Part shown: piece by piece, positions 34,464-46,721 of the stretch
Position numbering within the stretch: the stretch's first letter is position 1
How the letters are laid out: each line of letters opens with the position of its first letter
DNA from: DASUNP01 sp035249305
GTDB lineage: Bacteria > Acidobacteriota > Blastocatellia > UBA7656
Length of the DNA: 64,000 nucleotides
Reading direction: 5' to 3'
Assembly: GCA_035249305.1 (NCBI GenBank)
Contig: DATFGQ010000057.1
Coordinates: forward strand, 7,451 to 71,450
The notes under the pieces: model-generated
Database searches by the model: none
What the model saw: the letters and a program-made list of their open reading frames with translations, nothing else
Told to the model about the DNA's origin: nothing
Made by a program: the position numbers and the translations under genes

Positions 34464-35837
34464 TTGAATATAACAGTCACAGACCAGGATCATTGCAAAA
34501 AACAGTTGCGTCTCGAAATCCCCGGAGAGAAGGTCAAGGCCGAGACGAACGAGATCGCCGCTAAGCTCGCCCGCACGGTCAGCCTCCCCGGCTTCCGGCC
34601 CGGACATGTCCCCACCTCCGTCGTCAAGACGAGGTTTCGCAAAGAGCTGCGCGACGAAGTGCTGTCGCACATACTGCCCGAAGCCTTGAAGACTGCCATC
34701 GAAGAGAAGAACCTCAAGGTCCTCGGCGAGCCATCGGTCGACGAGCTTAACTTCGGCGACGACGACCAGATCAACGTGATCATCACGGTCGAGGTGCAGC
34801 CGGAGTTCGAGCTCTCGAATTACAAAGGCATATCGCTGGCCAAACGCGTATACAAGATACGCGACGAGGACGTGGACCAGGTGATAGAGCGCTACCGCGA
34901 GGCTCACGCGGAGCTCGCCCCCGTCGAAGACCGGCCCGCGCAATCCGGCGACATAGCCACCGCAAGCATCAAAGGCAAGTTCGCTCCCGCGGCCGATCAA
35001 ACCGAGCAGCCCGAAGGCGGCAAAGATGAGGTGACTGAGCAGGATGTCGAGATAGAGATCGGCGGCGAAGGCGTGCTGAAAGAGTTCACCGAAGCGCTCA
35101 CGGGCGTGCGTCCCGGCGACACGCGCACCTTCAGCCTGACTTACGCCGACGATTATTCGCACGAGCAGTACCGTGGCCGCACAGTCGACTACACGCTCGA
35201 CGTTTCCTCGGTCAGGGTCAAAGAGTTGCCCGAGCTGGACGACCAGTTCGCGGGCGTCGTGAATGAAGAGTTCAAGACTGTTGACGATCTCAAGTCAAAC
35301 GTACGGACGCGGCTCGAACACGAGGCCGAGCACAAGACGGATGACGAGTTCCGCGCGGCCATCATGGAGGCGCTAGTCGATCGCAACCGCTTCGACGTGC
35401 CCGAGGTCGTCGTAGAGCGCCAGCTGGATTCGCGCTTGAGGATGCTGATCAGCCAGCTTGCGGGCCAGGGCATGGACCCGCGGCGGTTGCAGCTCGATTG
35501 GGAGGCGCTGCGCGAGTCGCAGCGCGAGAGGGCCGAGCGCGAGGTGAGGGGCTTTTTTATACTCGACCGCATCGCAGCGAGTGAGGAGATAGAGGTGAGC
35601 GATGAGGAGATGGATCGCGAGATCGAACGGCGCGCAGAAGGCACGCGCGAGTCGGCAGCCGTTCTGAAAGCCCGCTTGACAAAGGAAGAGGGCCTGGATA
35701 GTATCAAAGAGCAGGTCAGAAACCGCAAAGCCCTTGATCTTGTAATATCTTCCGCCGATATTCGAATAGAAGAGGTCGCAGGATTGAGCGAGCAGAAAGC
35801 GGCGACCGGCGAAAAGGGTGAGAAGGCCGAAGATTAG
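34464..35837 (+). CDS. tig: Trigger factor (ribosome-associated chaperone and PPIase)
   Basis: This 457-residue chaperone docks at the ribosome exit tunnel and assists nascent chain folding. The ribosome-binding N-domain carries LARTVSLPGFRPGHVPTSVV, close to the GFRxGKxP signature with H in place of K. The PPIase-like middle domain follows (QSGDIATASIKGKF to YADDYSHEQYRGRTVDYTLD), then the helical C-domain from about residue 260. The start appears to be TTG at 34464, after AGGAAG, giving an N-terminus similar to other trigger factors. The Lys/Glu-rich tail ends in EKGEKAED. It heads the cluster tig-clpP-clpX-lon. Confidence 0.96.
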   Translation: MNITVTDQDHCKKQLRLEIPGEKVKAETNEIAAKLARTVSLPGFRPGHVPTSVVKTRFRKELRDEVLSHILPEALKTAIEEKNLKVLGEPSVDELNFGDDDQINVIITVEVQPEFELSNYKGISLAKRVYKIRDEDVDQVIERYREAHAELAPVEDRPAQSGDIATASIKGKFAPAADQTEQPEGGKDEVTEQDVEIEIGGEGVLKEFTEALTGVRPGDTRTFSLTYADDYSHEQYRGRTVDYTLDVSSVRVKELPELDDQFAGVVNEEFKTVDDLKSNVRTRLEHEAEHKTDDEFRAAIMEALVDRNRFDVPEVVVERQLDSRLRMLISQLAGQGMDPRRLQLDWEALRESQRERAEREVRGFFILDRIAASEEIEVSDEEMDREIERRAEGTRESAAVLKARLTKEEGLDSIKEQVRNRKALDLVISSADIRIEEVAGLSEQKAATGEKGEKAED

Positions 35838-35940
35838 GTTTACGAGCGGGCCGGGTTCGATTCGATCGCGCCCGACCCGGTTAAGCGGCGGTGGACGCAC
35901 CCCAGCTCTGGGTCCCTCAATGCCATAATAAAAAAGCAAC

Positions 35941-35969
35941 TTCCGGCAATGAGCAAAGCAAAGTATAAT
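35941..35969 (+). promoter_or_regulatory. Putative clpP promoter directly before the start codon
   Basis: A perfect TATAAT at 35964-35969 lies 7 bp before ATG 35977, with TTCCGG (weak -35) 17 bp further upstream at 35941-35946. Transcription would begin at or very near the ATG. No Shine-Dalgarno sequence is visible in AACTAACATG, so a leaderless mRNA is possible. Confidence 0.45.
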
Positions 35970-35976
35970 AACTAAC

Positions 35977-36600
35977 ATGAGTGATGATATGCAGAACAGT
36001 AACGGCCCGCGTCAGGCGCTCGTGCCTATGGTCGTCGAGCAGACGGCACGCGGCGAGCGCGCCTTCGACATCTATTCGCGCCTTCTTAAAGACAACATCA
36101 TTTTTATAGGCACGCCCATTGACGACACGATTGCCAATCTGGTCGTAGCTCAACTGCTTTTCCTCGAAGCCGAAGACCCGGACCGCGACATTTCGCTCTA
36201 CATAAACAGCCCAGGCGGGTCCATCACCGCCGGCATGGCTATATACGACACGATGCAGTTCATAAAGCCTGACGTCACGACGATATGCGTCGGGCAGTGC
36301 GCTTCGATGGGCGCGCTGCTGTTGGCCGCCGGCGCGGCCGGCAAGCGCTACGCGCTGCCGAACTCGCGCATACTCATCCACCAGCCTTCGATGGGCGGGA
36401 TTTCGGGCCAGGCTACGGACATCAGGATTCACGCCGAAGAGATCATGCGCATGCGCCAGTTGACGAGCCAGATTCTGGCCAAGCACAGCGGCCAATCGAT
36501 AGAGGTGATCGAGCACGACGTAGAGCGCGACAGGATAATGAGCGCGTTCCAGGCTAAAGAGTACGGTTTGATCGATCAGGTGATAACGCACCGCGAGTAG
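35977..36600 (+). CDS. clpP: ATP-dependent Clp protease proteolytic subunit
   Basis: A 207-residue serine protease subunit that forms two heptameric rings and degrades substrates fed by ClpX or ClpA. The catalytic triad is visible: Ser in VGQCASMGALLLAAGAAGKR, His in NSRILIHQPSMGG and Asp in EHDVERDRIMSA. The N-terminal LVPMVVEQTARGERAFDIYS and RIIFxGxP-like NIIFIGTPI are typical. It lies 139 bp after tig and 117 bp before clpX. There is no recognisable ribosome site before ATG 35977, while a TATAAT stands just upstream. Confidence 0.97.
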   Translation: MSDDMQNSNGPRQALVPMVVEQTARGERAFDIYSRLLKDNIIFIGTPIDDTIANLVVAQLLFLEAEDPDRDISLYINSPGGSITAGMAIYDTMQFIKPDVTTICVGQCASMGALLLAAGAAGKRYALPNSRILIHQPSMGGISGQATDIRIHAEEIMRMRQLTSQILAKHSGQSIEVIEHDVERDRIMSAFQAKEYGLIDQVITHRE

Positions 36601-36616
36601 AAGGGCGGGCGGTGGG

Positions 36617-36643
36617 GGTCAAAAAAGGCTTTCTTTTTTGACC
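36617..36643. terminator. A/T-rich hairpin between clpP and clpX
   Basis: A perfect 10-bp stem GGTCAAAAAA/TTTTTTGACC with loop GGCTTTC. As RNA it could end clpP transcription. Its right arm also contains TTGACC, the -35 hexamer of the probable clpX promoter, so terminator and promoter overlap. Confidence 0.55.
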
Positions 36644-36665
36644 TCGATCCTTCATCCTTTATACT
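36638..36665 (+). promoter_or_regulatory. Sigma-70-type promoter for clpX
   Basis: TTGACC at 36638-36643 and TATACT at 36660-36665 are spaced by 16 bp. The transcript would begin about 45 nt upstream of ATG 36718. This suggests clpX can be transcribed separately from clpP. Confidence 0.6.
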
Positions 36666-36717
36666 TAGATAAGCCTCCAAAGCGAAAAGGTAAAATTCCG
36701 TGTAGATTGGAGACTGG

Positions 36718-37950
<1,233 letters not shown>

Positions 37951-37984
37951 TCTTTGAAATCTCAGATCTGAAATTTGAAATTTC
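37951..37984. repeat. Dispersed GAAATCT-type hairpin repeat, copy 3
   Basis: Units TTTGAAA, TCTCAGA, TCTGAAA and TTTGAAA follow the clpX stop directly, as for the copies after the SIMPL gene and the SDR gene. It occupies most of the gap before lon. Confidence 0.55.
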
Positions 37985-38006
37985 GAAGCGTAACCCCCAT
38001 CAAACC

Positions 38007-40442
<2,436 letters not shown>

Positions 40443-40444
40443 GA

Positions 40445-40518
40445 AGTGCTGAGTGCTGAGTGCTGAGTGCCGAGTTAACTGCTCTCGCTCAGGACTCAGG
40501 ACTCAGGACTCAGGACTG
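40445..40518. repeat. CTGAGT[C/G] heptad hairpin repeat, copy 3
   Basis: Left arm units GTGCTGA and right arm units CTCAGGA repeat four or more times. The repeat starts directly after the lon stop and ends at the base before the ysxC ATG at 40519. The only Shine-Dalgarno-like bases for ysxC (AGGA) are part of it. Confidence 0.85.
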
Positions 40519-41100
40519 ATGAAGATCAAGAGCGCCGAGTTCGTAAAGAGCGCCACCAGCCCCGAACATTACCCTCGTGATGGCCGACCCGAAATCGCTT
40601 TCATGGGCCGGAGCAACGTCGGTAAGTCAAGCTTGATAAACAGCCTGCTGGGCGTGAAAGGGCTGGCGCGCACGAGCTCGACGCCGGGTCGCACGCAGCT
40701 AATTAATTTCTTTTTGATAAACAACGCGTTTTATTTCGTGGACCTGCCCGGCTACGGATACGCGCGGGTGCCCACAGAGATCAAGCGGGAGTGGGGGCCT
40801 ATGGTTGAGAAATACCTTGCAACCAGGCCTAATCTTGTGCTATCAATTGCGATCACTGATTCGAGGCACGAGCCCACCCAGTTAGACCTGCTGATGAGAG
40901 AGTGGTTGGAATCAAGGGGAAAGCCATTCGTCATCGTCGCAACAAAGGCTGACAAGCTCAGTGGAAACAGACTAAGGGCCAGTCTAAATCGCGCGTCAGC
41001 CCTATACGGGAAGGATGAAACGATAATTCCCTATTCAGCAATCACGCGCCAGGGCGCAGATCGCATCTGGAAAGAGATCACCCGACGGATTGCGGATTAA
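40519..41100 (+). CDS. ysxC: YsxC/EngB ribosome biogenesis GTPase
   Basis: A 193-residue GTPase needed for 50S ribosomal subunit assembly. G1 is GRSNVGKSSLIN, the switch I region holds TSSTPGRTQLINFFLI, G3 is VDLPGYGYARV, G4 is VATKADKLS and G5 is in IPYSAIT. This order and length match EngB. ATG 40519 is chosen because the family N-terminus begins with a KIKSAEFVKSA-like sequence; the open frame upstream is only the heptad repeat. The position between lon and rho is conserved in part in several bacteria (lon-engB). Confidence 0.93.
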   Translation: MKIKSAEFVKSATSPEHYPRDGRPEIAFMGRSNVGKSSLINSLLGVKGLARTSSTPGRTQLINFFLINNAFYFVDLPGYGYARVPTEIKREWGPMVEKYLATRPNLVLSIAITDSRHEPTQLDLLMREWLESRGKPFVIVATKADKLSGNRLRASLNRASALYGKDETIIPYSAITRQGADRIWKEITRRIAD

Positions 41101-41261
41101 GGTACGCGGATTGCGGTAAGAGAGCTGCCTTCCGGCTCTCGAAACCGGCACCGCCCAATCTGCTAATGACGTTCTAAGACCTGTCACCCCAGATCTACAA
41201 TCCGCATTTGTACAATCCAAGTTTTGAGGCGGCACCAACCTAATGAGGACTTCAGAAGACA
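41101..41261 (+). other. Probable rho 5' leader, no gene
   Basis: This 161-bp stretch between ysxC and rho has no open frame of note. It contains GGATTGCGG and AATCCGCA segments that could pair with each other over about 100 nt. An autoregulatory leader for rho is plausible by analogy with other bacteria, but nothing decisive is visible. Confidence 0.3.
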
Positions 41262-42536
41262 ATGGCAGAAGAAGTAAATGAATTAATGGACATAGGCGAG
41301 CTGAAAGAGATGTCAATCTCGAAGCTCACCCACATAGCAAAGGACCTGGACATCCCGGGCGCTACCGGAATGCGAAAGCAGGAGCTGATCTTTAAGATAC
41401 TGCAAGCGCAGACGGAAAAGAGCGGCCTCATCTTCTCGGAAGGCGTGCTAGAGACGCTGCCCGACGGGTTCGGCTTCCTGCGCGCCCCGGACTACAACTA
41501 TCTGCCGGGCCCCGACGACATCTACGTCAGCCCCTCGCAGATACGTAAATTCGACCTGCGGACCGGCGACACCATATCGGGCCAGATCCGCCCGCCCAAA
41601 GAAGGCGAGCGCTACTTCGCGCTCATCAAAGTCGAGGCGATCAACTTCGAGCCGCCCGAGATGGCGCGCGACCGCGTCTTTTTCGACAACCTGACGCCGC
41701 TCTACCCCGACGAGAAGCTGCGGCTGGAGACCGATTCCGAGAACCTCGCCGCCCGCGTGCTCGACCTGATGACGCCGATAGGCAAGGGGCAGCGCGCGCT
41801 GATAGTCGCCCCGCCCCGCACGGGCAAGACGATGCTCTTGCAGAACATCGCCAACTCCATCACGCGCAACCACCCGGAGGTGACGCTGATCGTGCTGCTG
41901 ATAGACGAGCGGCCCGAAGAGGTCACAGACATGCAGCGGTCGGTTCATGGCGAAGTCATAAGCTCGACGTTCGACGAGCCTCCGACGCGCCACGTACAGG
42001 TCGCAGACATGGTGATCGAGAAGGCGAAGCGGCTGGTCGAGTACAAGCGCGACGTGGTCATCCTGTTAGACTCGATCACGCGCCTCGCGCGCGCGCACAA
42101 CTCGGTCGTCCCGCCCTCGGGCAAGATACTGTCGGGCGGTATCGACTCGAACGCGCTACAAAAGCCTAAGCGGTTCTTCGGCTCCGCGCGAAACATAGAG
42201 GAGGGCGGTAGCCTGACGATCATCGCGACGGCGCTGATCGACACGGGCTCGCGCATGGACGACGTGATCTTCGAAGAGTTCAAAGGCACGGGCAACCTCG
42301 AAATCAACCTCGACCGAAAGCTCACCGAAAAGCGCATATTCCCGTCTATCGACATCAACAAGTCGGGCACGCGCAAAGAGGAGCTGCTTCTGGCGCAGGC
42401 CGATTTCAACCGCATCATCGTGCTCCGCAGGGTGCTCTCACAGCTCTCGCCGACGGAGGCTATGGAACTGCTTTTGGACAAGCTGGGCAGGACGAAATCG
42501 AACTCGGACTTCCTCGACTCGATGCAGTCGCAGTAG
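41262..42536 (+). CDS. rho: Transcription termination factor Rho
   Basis: A 424-residue hexameric RNA helicase that ends transcription at Rho-dependent sites. The N-terminal Rho_N helix bundle is MSISKLTHIAKDLDIPGATG, and the cold-shock-like RNA-binding domain has GVLETLPDGFGFLRAPDYNY and DDIYVSPSQIRKFDLRTGD. The ATPase has Walker A IVAPPRTGKTMLLQNIA, Walker B VILLDSITRLARA and the Q-loop region SGGIDSNALQKPKRFFGSAR. Length matches E. coli Rho (419). It ends at a strong hairpin at 42543-42571. Confidence 0.98.
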   Translation: MAEEVNELMDIGELKEMSISKLTHIAKDLDIPGATGMRKQELIFKILQAQTEKSGLIFSEGVLETLPDGFGFLRAPDYNYLPGPDDIYVSPSQIRKFDLRTGDTISGQIRPPKEGERYFALIKVEAINFEPPEMARDRVFFDNLTPLYPDEKLRLETDSENLAARVLDLMTPIGKGQRALIVAPPRTGKTMLLQNIANSITRNHPEVTLIVLLIDERPEEVTDMQRSVHGEVISSTFDEPPTRHVQVADMVIEKAKRLVEYKRDVVILLDSITRLARAHNSVVPPSGKILSGGIDSNALQKPKRFFGSARNIEEGGSLTIIATALIDTGSRMDDVIFEEFKGTGNLEINLDRKLTEKRIFPSIDINKSGTRKEELLLAQADFNRIIVLRRVLSQLSPTEAMELLLDKLGRTKSNSDFLDSMQSQ

Positions 42537-42542
42537 TGCAAC

Positions 42543-42571
42543 CGCAAGGGGCTGGCGCCCGGCCCCTTGCG
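42543..42571. terminator. Hairpin after rho, between convergent genes
   Basis: A perfect 10-bp stem CGCAAGGGGC/GCCCCTTGCG with a 9-nt loop lies 6 bp after the rho stop and before the convergent STAND gene. There is no long U-tract on either strand. It is likely a shared transcription stop. Confidence 0.6.
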
Positions 42572-42587
42572 CCTCCCTTCCCCGCAT

Positions 42588-45365
42588 TCATTCGAGATGG
42601 CTTATCCGGTCTCCGCGGGATTTATCATAGGCGCGTGCGAATGCCTCTATGCCGGCCGTCATCCCCGCGCCGAAGAGCAACCCCTCGATCGCGCCGAAGA
42701 TTATCTGCGTCGTCTGGCCGAAATGGACCTCGCCGAAAAACGGGGCGAGCGGCTCAAGCCGCACCTGCGAGTCGGCGAATGACCGGGCGACTATCTCCAA
42801 GCTCCCGCTAAAGAGGTTCCCTCCTATCACGGTGAGCACTACGCCCGCGCACATAGCGCCGAGCGACGCCCCCAGCACCTTATGCCACGTGCGCGCCCGC
42901 GCGATCCATTCGATCGACAGTACCGCGCCGAGCGCGACTCCCGCGCCTATGACCGCGCCCTCGAACGCTCCGGTCAGCCCCGTGGGGCTTTGGCCGAACA
43001 GCGCGCGCAGCGCGTCGACGCCTAAGAGCTTCGAGCTGCCGCCTACGACAACGCCGCCCGCGATCCCGCCTACGACCGACCACCACCGGCTGTGACGATA
43101 GGCCAGGTGCGCTAGAACTATCATGCCGAGGCTCACGCCCATGCCGCCGATCGCGCCTATGAACGCGCCCATGCTTATGAGCACGAGCGTGAGCGAGATC
43201 GTGTCGAGCGCGGGAGAGTCCTGCGCCATGGAAAGGCCGAGCCCGAGCATCAACCCGCCGACGACGCCCGAGACGGCCCCGCCGAGCGTGCCGCCTACGG
43301 TCTGCTTTACGATCTCCTGGGCGCTGCGGCGCAGCCGCACCCAGACGAGGCCGAAGAAGACCAGCAGGCTGAGCGTGACCGGCAGGTGGGAGAAGCGCAT
43401 CAGCCGCTTGTCGTAATCGCGGATCATGGCGAGGCTGACGGCGCGGCCGACGAGCCCGACCTTTTCGGTTTGCGAGGGCGCGGAAAGACGGGCTTCGGCT
43501 TCGGGGCCGAACCAGTCGGCCAGCGCGCGGGTCGCGGCCTTCCTGACGCCGTGGTCGCGGTCGCGCAGGGAGAGATTGGCCAGGAGCCCGGCCGATGCTT
43601 CGTCGCCAACAAGCAAAGCGGCCTCGACCGTGCGCAGCCGCACTTCGGGGTCGGCGCTCTGGCCCGCCTCGACGACGAGCGACGACGCGCGAGGCGCGCG
43701 CTGGGCCAGCCATTCAGGCACTTCGACGCCACGGTTGAGCGTGCTCATCATCAACAGGTCGGCCTCTTCGCCGGTCAGCCCCAACTGCTCGCCGAAAGGC
43801 AGGATCAGCTCAAGCGCGTCGGCGTCGATGATGAGCGCGTGGGCGCGGTAATTCTCCATCGCCCGCTCGACCACGGCCCGCGCGCGTTTGAGCGCGACTT
43901 CGTCGGCGCTCAGCCAGCGCGACACTTCCGGGGTCAGGAAATCGTGCGCCAGCTCTAGCCACGGCTCGCCGTCCTGGCTGCGGCGGCGGACTACGCGGGC
44001 GGCGACGAGCTCTCCGATCAGATGGCCCAGCCGTGAAGCGCCGTCCGGCAGGCGAATGGCCGCGCGCTCGTACAGCTCGCTTTCGCGCAGGACTCTTCGT
44101 TCGCCGTCGGCCGAGATCAGCGACGTGAGAACCTCGCGGGCGGCGCGCAGGTCCGCGGAGTTGAAGCGCCGCAAAACGCGCTCAAGGTACCCGGCCAGGA
44201 TTTGCGAAGCGGTGCCGAGCCGCTCGTAGACGGCAAGCGTCAGCTCGCCCGTCGGCTCTCTCGCGTCGTAGAGGCTGTCGCATACGATCTGCAACTGCGG
44301 CGGGTCTACGCCCTCTTCGTCGGCGAGACCGTCAAGGAGGCGGGCGACGAGCTGCGGCTGGTACTTGCACCCCGCGGCCCGCGCGGGCTCCGTTATCGCC
44401 CGCGCCGCCTGCTCGCGGCTCAGCCGTTTCAGCCGGTACTCATGGTAATAGATCTCCGGGACGGACGGTTTGAGATAACTCATCTCCGCCAGCAAGTCCT
44501 CGCGCAGCACGAAGACCATGTGAAAAGGGAGCGCCTCGTCGGAGATCACACCCCGTATGGAATCTAAGAACTGTTTCTTCGTCTCTTCGCCGAGCAGGCT
44601 GAAGAACTCTTCGAACTGGTCTATGAAGAAGATCACAGCCCGGCCGGGATGGGAGTCCCTGAACCGCGCGGCCATCTCTTCGAGCGAGCCGGCGATATCG
44701 ACGGTCTCAGACATCGCGGCGGCGATCTGGTGTAATGGCTCGGTGAAGCACCGTATGACGAAGACCGCATGGCCTTCGGCTTTCAGGCGCGGCAGAAGTC
44801 CCGCGCGCACTATGGAGCTTTTGCCCACGCCCGAGCGGCCGTGAAGGATGAAGGTCCTGTGGGAAAGAATCTGAGAGCAGATCGCGTCCACTTCCGGCTC
44901 GCGCCCGAAGAAGATCTGCGCGTCCTGCTCCGTGAAGTAGTCGAGGAACTTGTAAGGCCGCGCAAGGGCTGTCGCTTCCGGCGCAACTGTCGAGCGCGCC
45001 GCGTTCTGTTCGGCTTCGACGGCGTTGCCGATGAAGATGTAGCCGTGGCGGGGAACGGTCTTTATGAAGCGCGGGCGCGCGGCGTCGTCGCCGAGCTGTT
45101 TTCTTATGTCCTTGATGCACTGCGTCAAGGCGGCGTCGGTGACGAAGACGCCCTGCCACACCTCCTCGAATATGCGCCGCTTCTCGACTAGCTGGCCGTT
45201 GCGGCTCACGAGCAGCAACAGTACGTCGAAGTACTTAGAGTTGAGCGCGAGGAGCTCCCCGTCCCTGTAAAGCTGCCGGTTTTGCGCGTCGAGGTAGAAG
45301 CTGTCGAAGCGAAAACCCGCGGCCTGAGTCTCTGCCTGCATAAGCTGATTCTCTCGCAACTTCAT
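42588..45365 (-). CDS. Winged-helix/STAND NTPase/HEAT/membrane fusion regulator
   Basis: A 925-residue multidomain protein. Residues 17-112 are an OmpR-type winged helix (FDSFYLDAQNRQLYRDGELL, IRKQLGDDAARPRFIKTVPR, HGYIFIGN). Residues 138-470 are a STAND-type NTPase: Walker A GRSGVGKSS at 176-184, Walker B VIFFIDQFEEFF at 244-255. A HEAT-like region follows (ASLVVEAGQSADPEVRLRTV and repeats, about 580-650). The last 240 residues are Gly-rich with 6-7 predicted membrane helices. A transcription factor domain anchored through its far end to the membrane suggests a ToxR-like direct signalling protein with NTP-driven assembly. The signal and targets are unknown. ATG 45365 or the ATG 24 bp inside may be the start. 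Confidence 0.8.
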   Translation of the reverse strand: MKLRENQLMQAETQAAGFRFDSFYLDAQNRQLYRDGELLALNSKYFDVLLLLVSRNGQLVEKRRIFEEVWQGVFVTDAALTQCIKDIRKQLGDDAARPRFIKTVPRHGYIFIGNAVEAEQNAARSTVAPEATALARPYKFLDYFTEQDAQIFFGREPEVDAICSQILSHRTFILHGRSGVGKSSIVRAGLLPRLKAEGHAVFVIRCFTEPLHQIAAAMSETVDIAGSLEEMAARFRDSHPGRAVIFFIDQFEEFFSLLGEETKKQFLDSIRGVISDEALPFHMVFVLREDLLAEMSYLKPSVPEIYYHEYRLKRLSREQAARAITEPARAAGCKYQPQLVARLLDGLADEEGVDPPQLQIVCDSLYDAREPTGELTLAVYERLGTASQILAGYLERVLRRFNSADLRAAREVLTSLISADGERRVLRESELYERAAIRLPDGASRLGHLIGELVAARVVRRRSQDGEPWLELAHDFLTPEVSRWLSADEVALKRARAVVERAMENYRAHALIIDADALELILPFGEQLGLTGEEADLLMMSTLNRGVEVPEWLAQRAPRASSLVVEAGQSADPEVRLRTVEAALLVGDEASAGLLANLSLRDRDHGVRKAATRALADWFGPEAEARLSAPSQTEKVGLVGRAVSLAMIRDYDKRLMRFSHLPVTLSLLVFFGLVWVRLRRSAQEIVKQTVGGTLGGAVSGVVGGLMLGLGLSMAQDSPALDTISLTLVLISMGAFIGAIGGMGVSLGMIVLAHLAYRHSRWWSVVGGIAGGVVVGGSSKLLGVDALRALFGQSPTGLTGAFEGAVIGAGVALGAVLSIEWIARARTWHKVLGASLGAMCAGVVLTVIGGNLFSGSLEIVARSFADSQVRLEPLAPFFGEVHFGQTTQIIFGAIEGLLFGAGMTAGIEAFARAYDKSRGDRISHLE

Positions 45366-45631
45366 CTTTCCGTCTATGCCTCCGGGCTATGAAACGGCTA
45401 AGACGCGAGCTACGTCTGATCGGTTGCCGGCGGATCGTTCGGCGGTCGCGTCCGATCACAATGATCTTAAGCTGTCTTGAACCGGAACGGTCAATTTGAA
45501 TGAAGCCAGGTTTTCGTCTGGAGAGAACGGGGAATATGATCGCGCGATTTCTCTTTTTCTTGGCCGCTTCTGAAGTGGTATGAATCTCGCCTTTAAACGG
45601 GGCGGATAAACCAACTTGAGAGGACCACTAA
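45366..45631. other. Divergent intergenic region without recognised features
   Basis: This 266-bp gap lies between the divergent STAND gene and the exported hypothetical gene at 45632. It must hold both promoters. I see no convincing hexamers, hairpins or repeats. Confidence 0.3.
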
Positions 45632-46573
45632 ATGAGACAGACGATCAAAGGCTTCCAATTGGCAGCCATAGCGATGCTCCTGACGTGCGTATTTAGCGCT
45701 GACATTTCTGCGCAGACGAATCTATCCGTTCCCGCGAACAACTTCGGGTTCAACCCTCCCACAGTCAACTCCGGCGTTCAAGCAATGCCGGGGCAGCAGT
45801 TTGTCGTCAGAGTGAGCGGAATAGTCGACCTTCAAACTTTTGGCGAAGGCTCGCTACACATCATGAATAACGCCGCGGGCTTGCTGGTTGCCGATACGAC
45901 CGGATGGTCGCTCGGCACCAACGGCCAGTTCCCCCTGTTATTAGCCGGCTCGCCCAATCCGAGTCCCAACCAGGTAGCCGCCTCGGGCGGTTGCGCCCCG
46001 TGCGGGAGCGACCCGGTCCCGCTGGGCAGCGCGGCGGCGGGGGCGTTGCTTTTTGGCAAGTTCGTTCCGGGCCAATCGACCTTAAGCCAGGCGGTTCAAG
46101 TCGTCAGCACGGGCAGCGGCTCGGGACCGTTGGTTGCGATAATAACTACGAACTTCTCCGGCCCTATAGGCTTTCAGGTGAATGAATGGTACGCCTATAA
46201 CAATTCCGGATCGTTCGAAGTCGAGATAAGCCCCTTTTCGCTGATCGACATAAAGCCCGAGGGCGTCCCGAACAGCATAAACCCGCGCAGCAACGGCGTG
46301 ATTCCTGTAGCCATACTGACGCACGCAGAGTTCGCCGCCTCAAGCGTTGACCCTGCTACGGTCCGTTTCGGCGCAACGGGGACGGAGGCCGCCGCGGTAC
46401 ACTCCGCGCTCGAAGATGTCGACGGGGATGGGGACATAGATATGATCCTCCATTTCAGGACTCAACAGACACACATCGCCTGCGGAGCGACCATCGCCTA
46501 CCTCACCGGCAGGACTTTCGGAGGCCAGGCGATTCAGGGCTCGGACTCTGTCGCGACGCCAGGGTGTAGATAA
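45632..46573 (+). CDS. Exported hypothetical protein with EF-hand-like C-terminal motif
   Basis: A 313-residue secreted protein with a signal peptide (FQLAAIAMLLTCVFSADISA). The middle is a beta-rich domain with a Cys pair (GGCAPCGSDP). The C-terminal 100 residues contain a widespread module: NPRSNGVIPVAILTHAEFAA, SSVDPATVRFGATG, then ALEDVDGDGDIDMILHFRTQ with a calcium-binding-like D-x-D-x-D-x-D loop. This module ends many secreted proteins of Acidobacteriota and related phyla; its function is unknown. The last Cys residues (HIACGAT, ATPGCR) may pair as a disulfide. It is followed by a strong terminator at 46604-46648. Confidence 0.75.
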   Translation: MRQTIKGFQLAAIAMLLTCVFSADISAQTNLSVPANNFGFNPPTVNSGVQAMPGQQFVVRVSGIVDLQTFGEGSLHIMNNAAGLLVADTTGWSLGTNGQFPLLLAGSPNPSPNQVAASGGCAPCGSDPVPLGSAAAGALLFGKFVPGQSTLSQAVQVVSTGSGSGPLVAIITTNFSGPIGFQVNEWYAYNNSGSFEVEISPFSLIDIKPEGVPNSINPRSNGVIPVAILTHAEFAASSVDPATVRFGATGTEAAAVHSALEDVDGDGDIDMILHFRTQQTHIACGATIAYLTGRTFGGQAIQGSDSVATPGCR

Positions 46574-46603
46574 TACGCCCTCCCAAGCATACGTATCACC
46601 GAC

Positions 46604-46648
46604 ACGGCAAACAGGCCCGCTTGCAGCAGAAGCGGGCCTGTTTGCCGT
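46604..46648. terminator. Strong hairpin terminator
   Basis: A perfect 19-bp inverted repeat (ACGGCAAACAGGCCCGCTT and its complement) around a 7-nt loop follows the exported hypothetical gene by 31 bp. A U-run is absent, but the stem is long and stable. Confidence 0.7.
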
Positions 46649-46721
46649 AAGCGCACTTTCTCACAACCATCTCACGCGAGGCTCATTTTTCTCACGGCCG
46701 TTTCGGTTAATCTAGGCCGAG

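Noticed and set aside
41101..41261. Riboswitch upstream of rho
   Set aside because: No recognisable riboswitch core; only weak self-complementary segments are visible.
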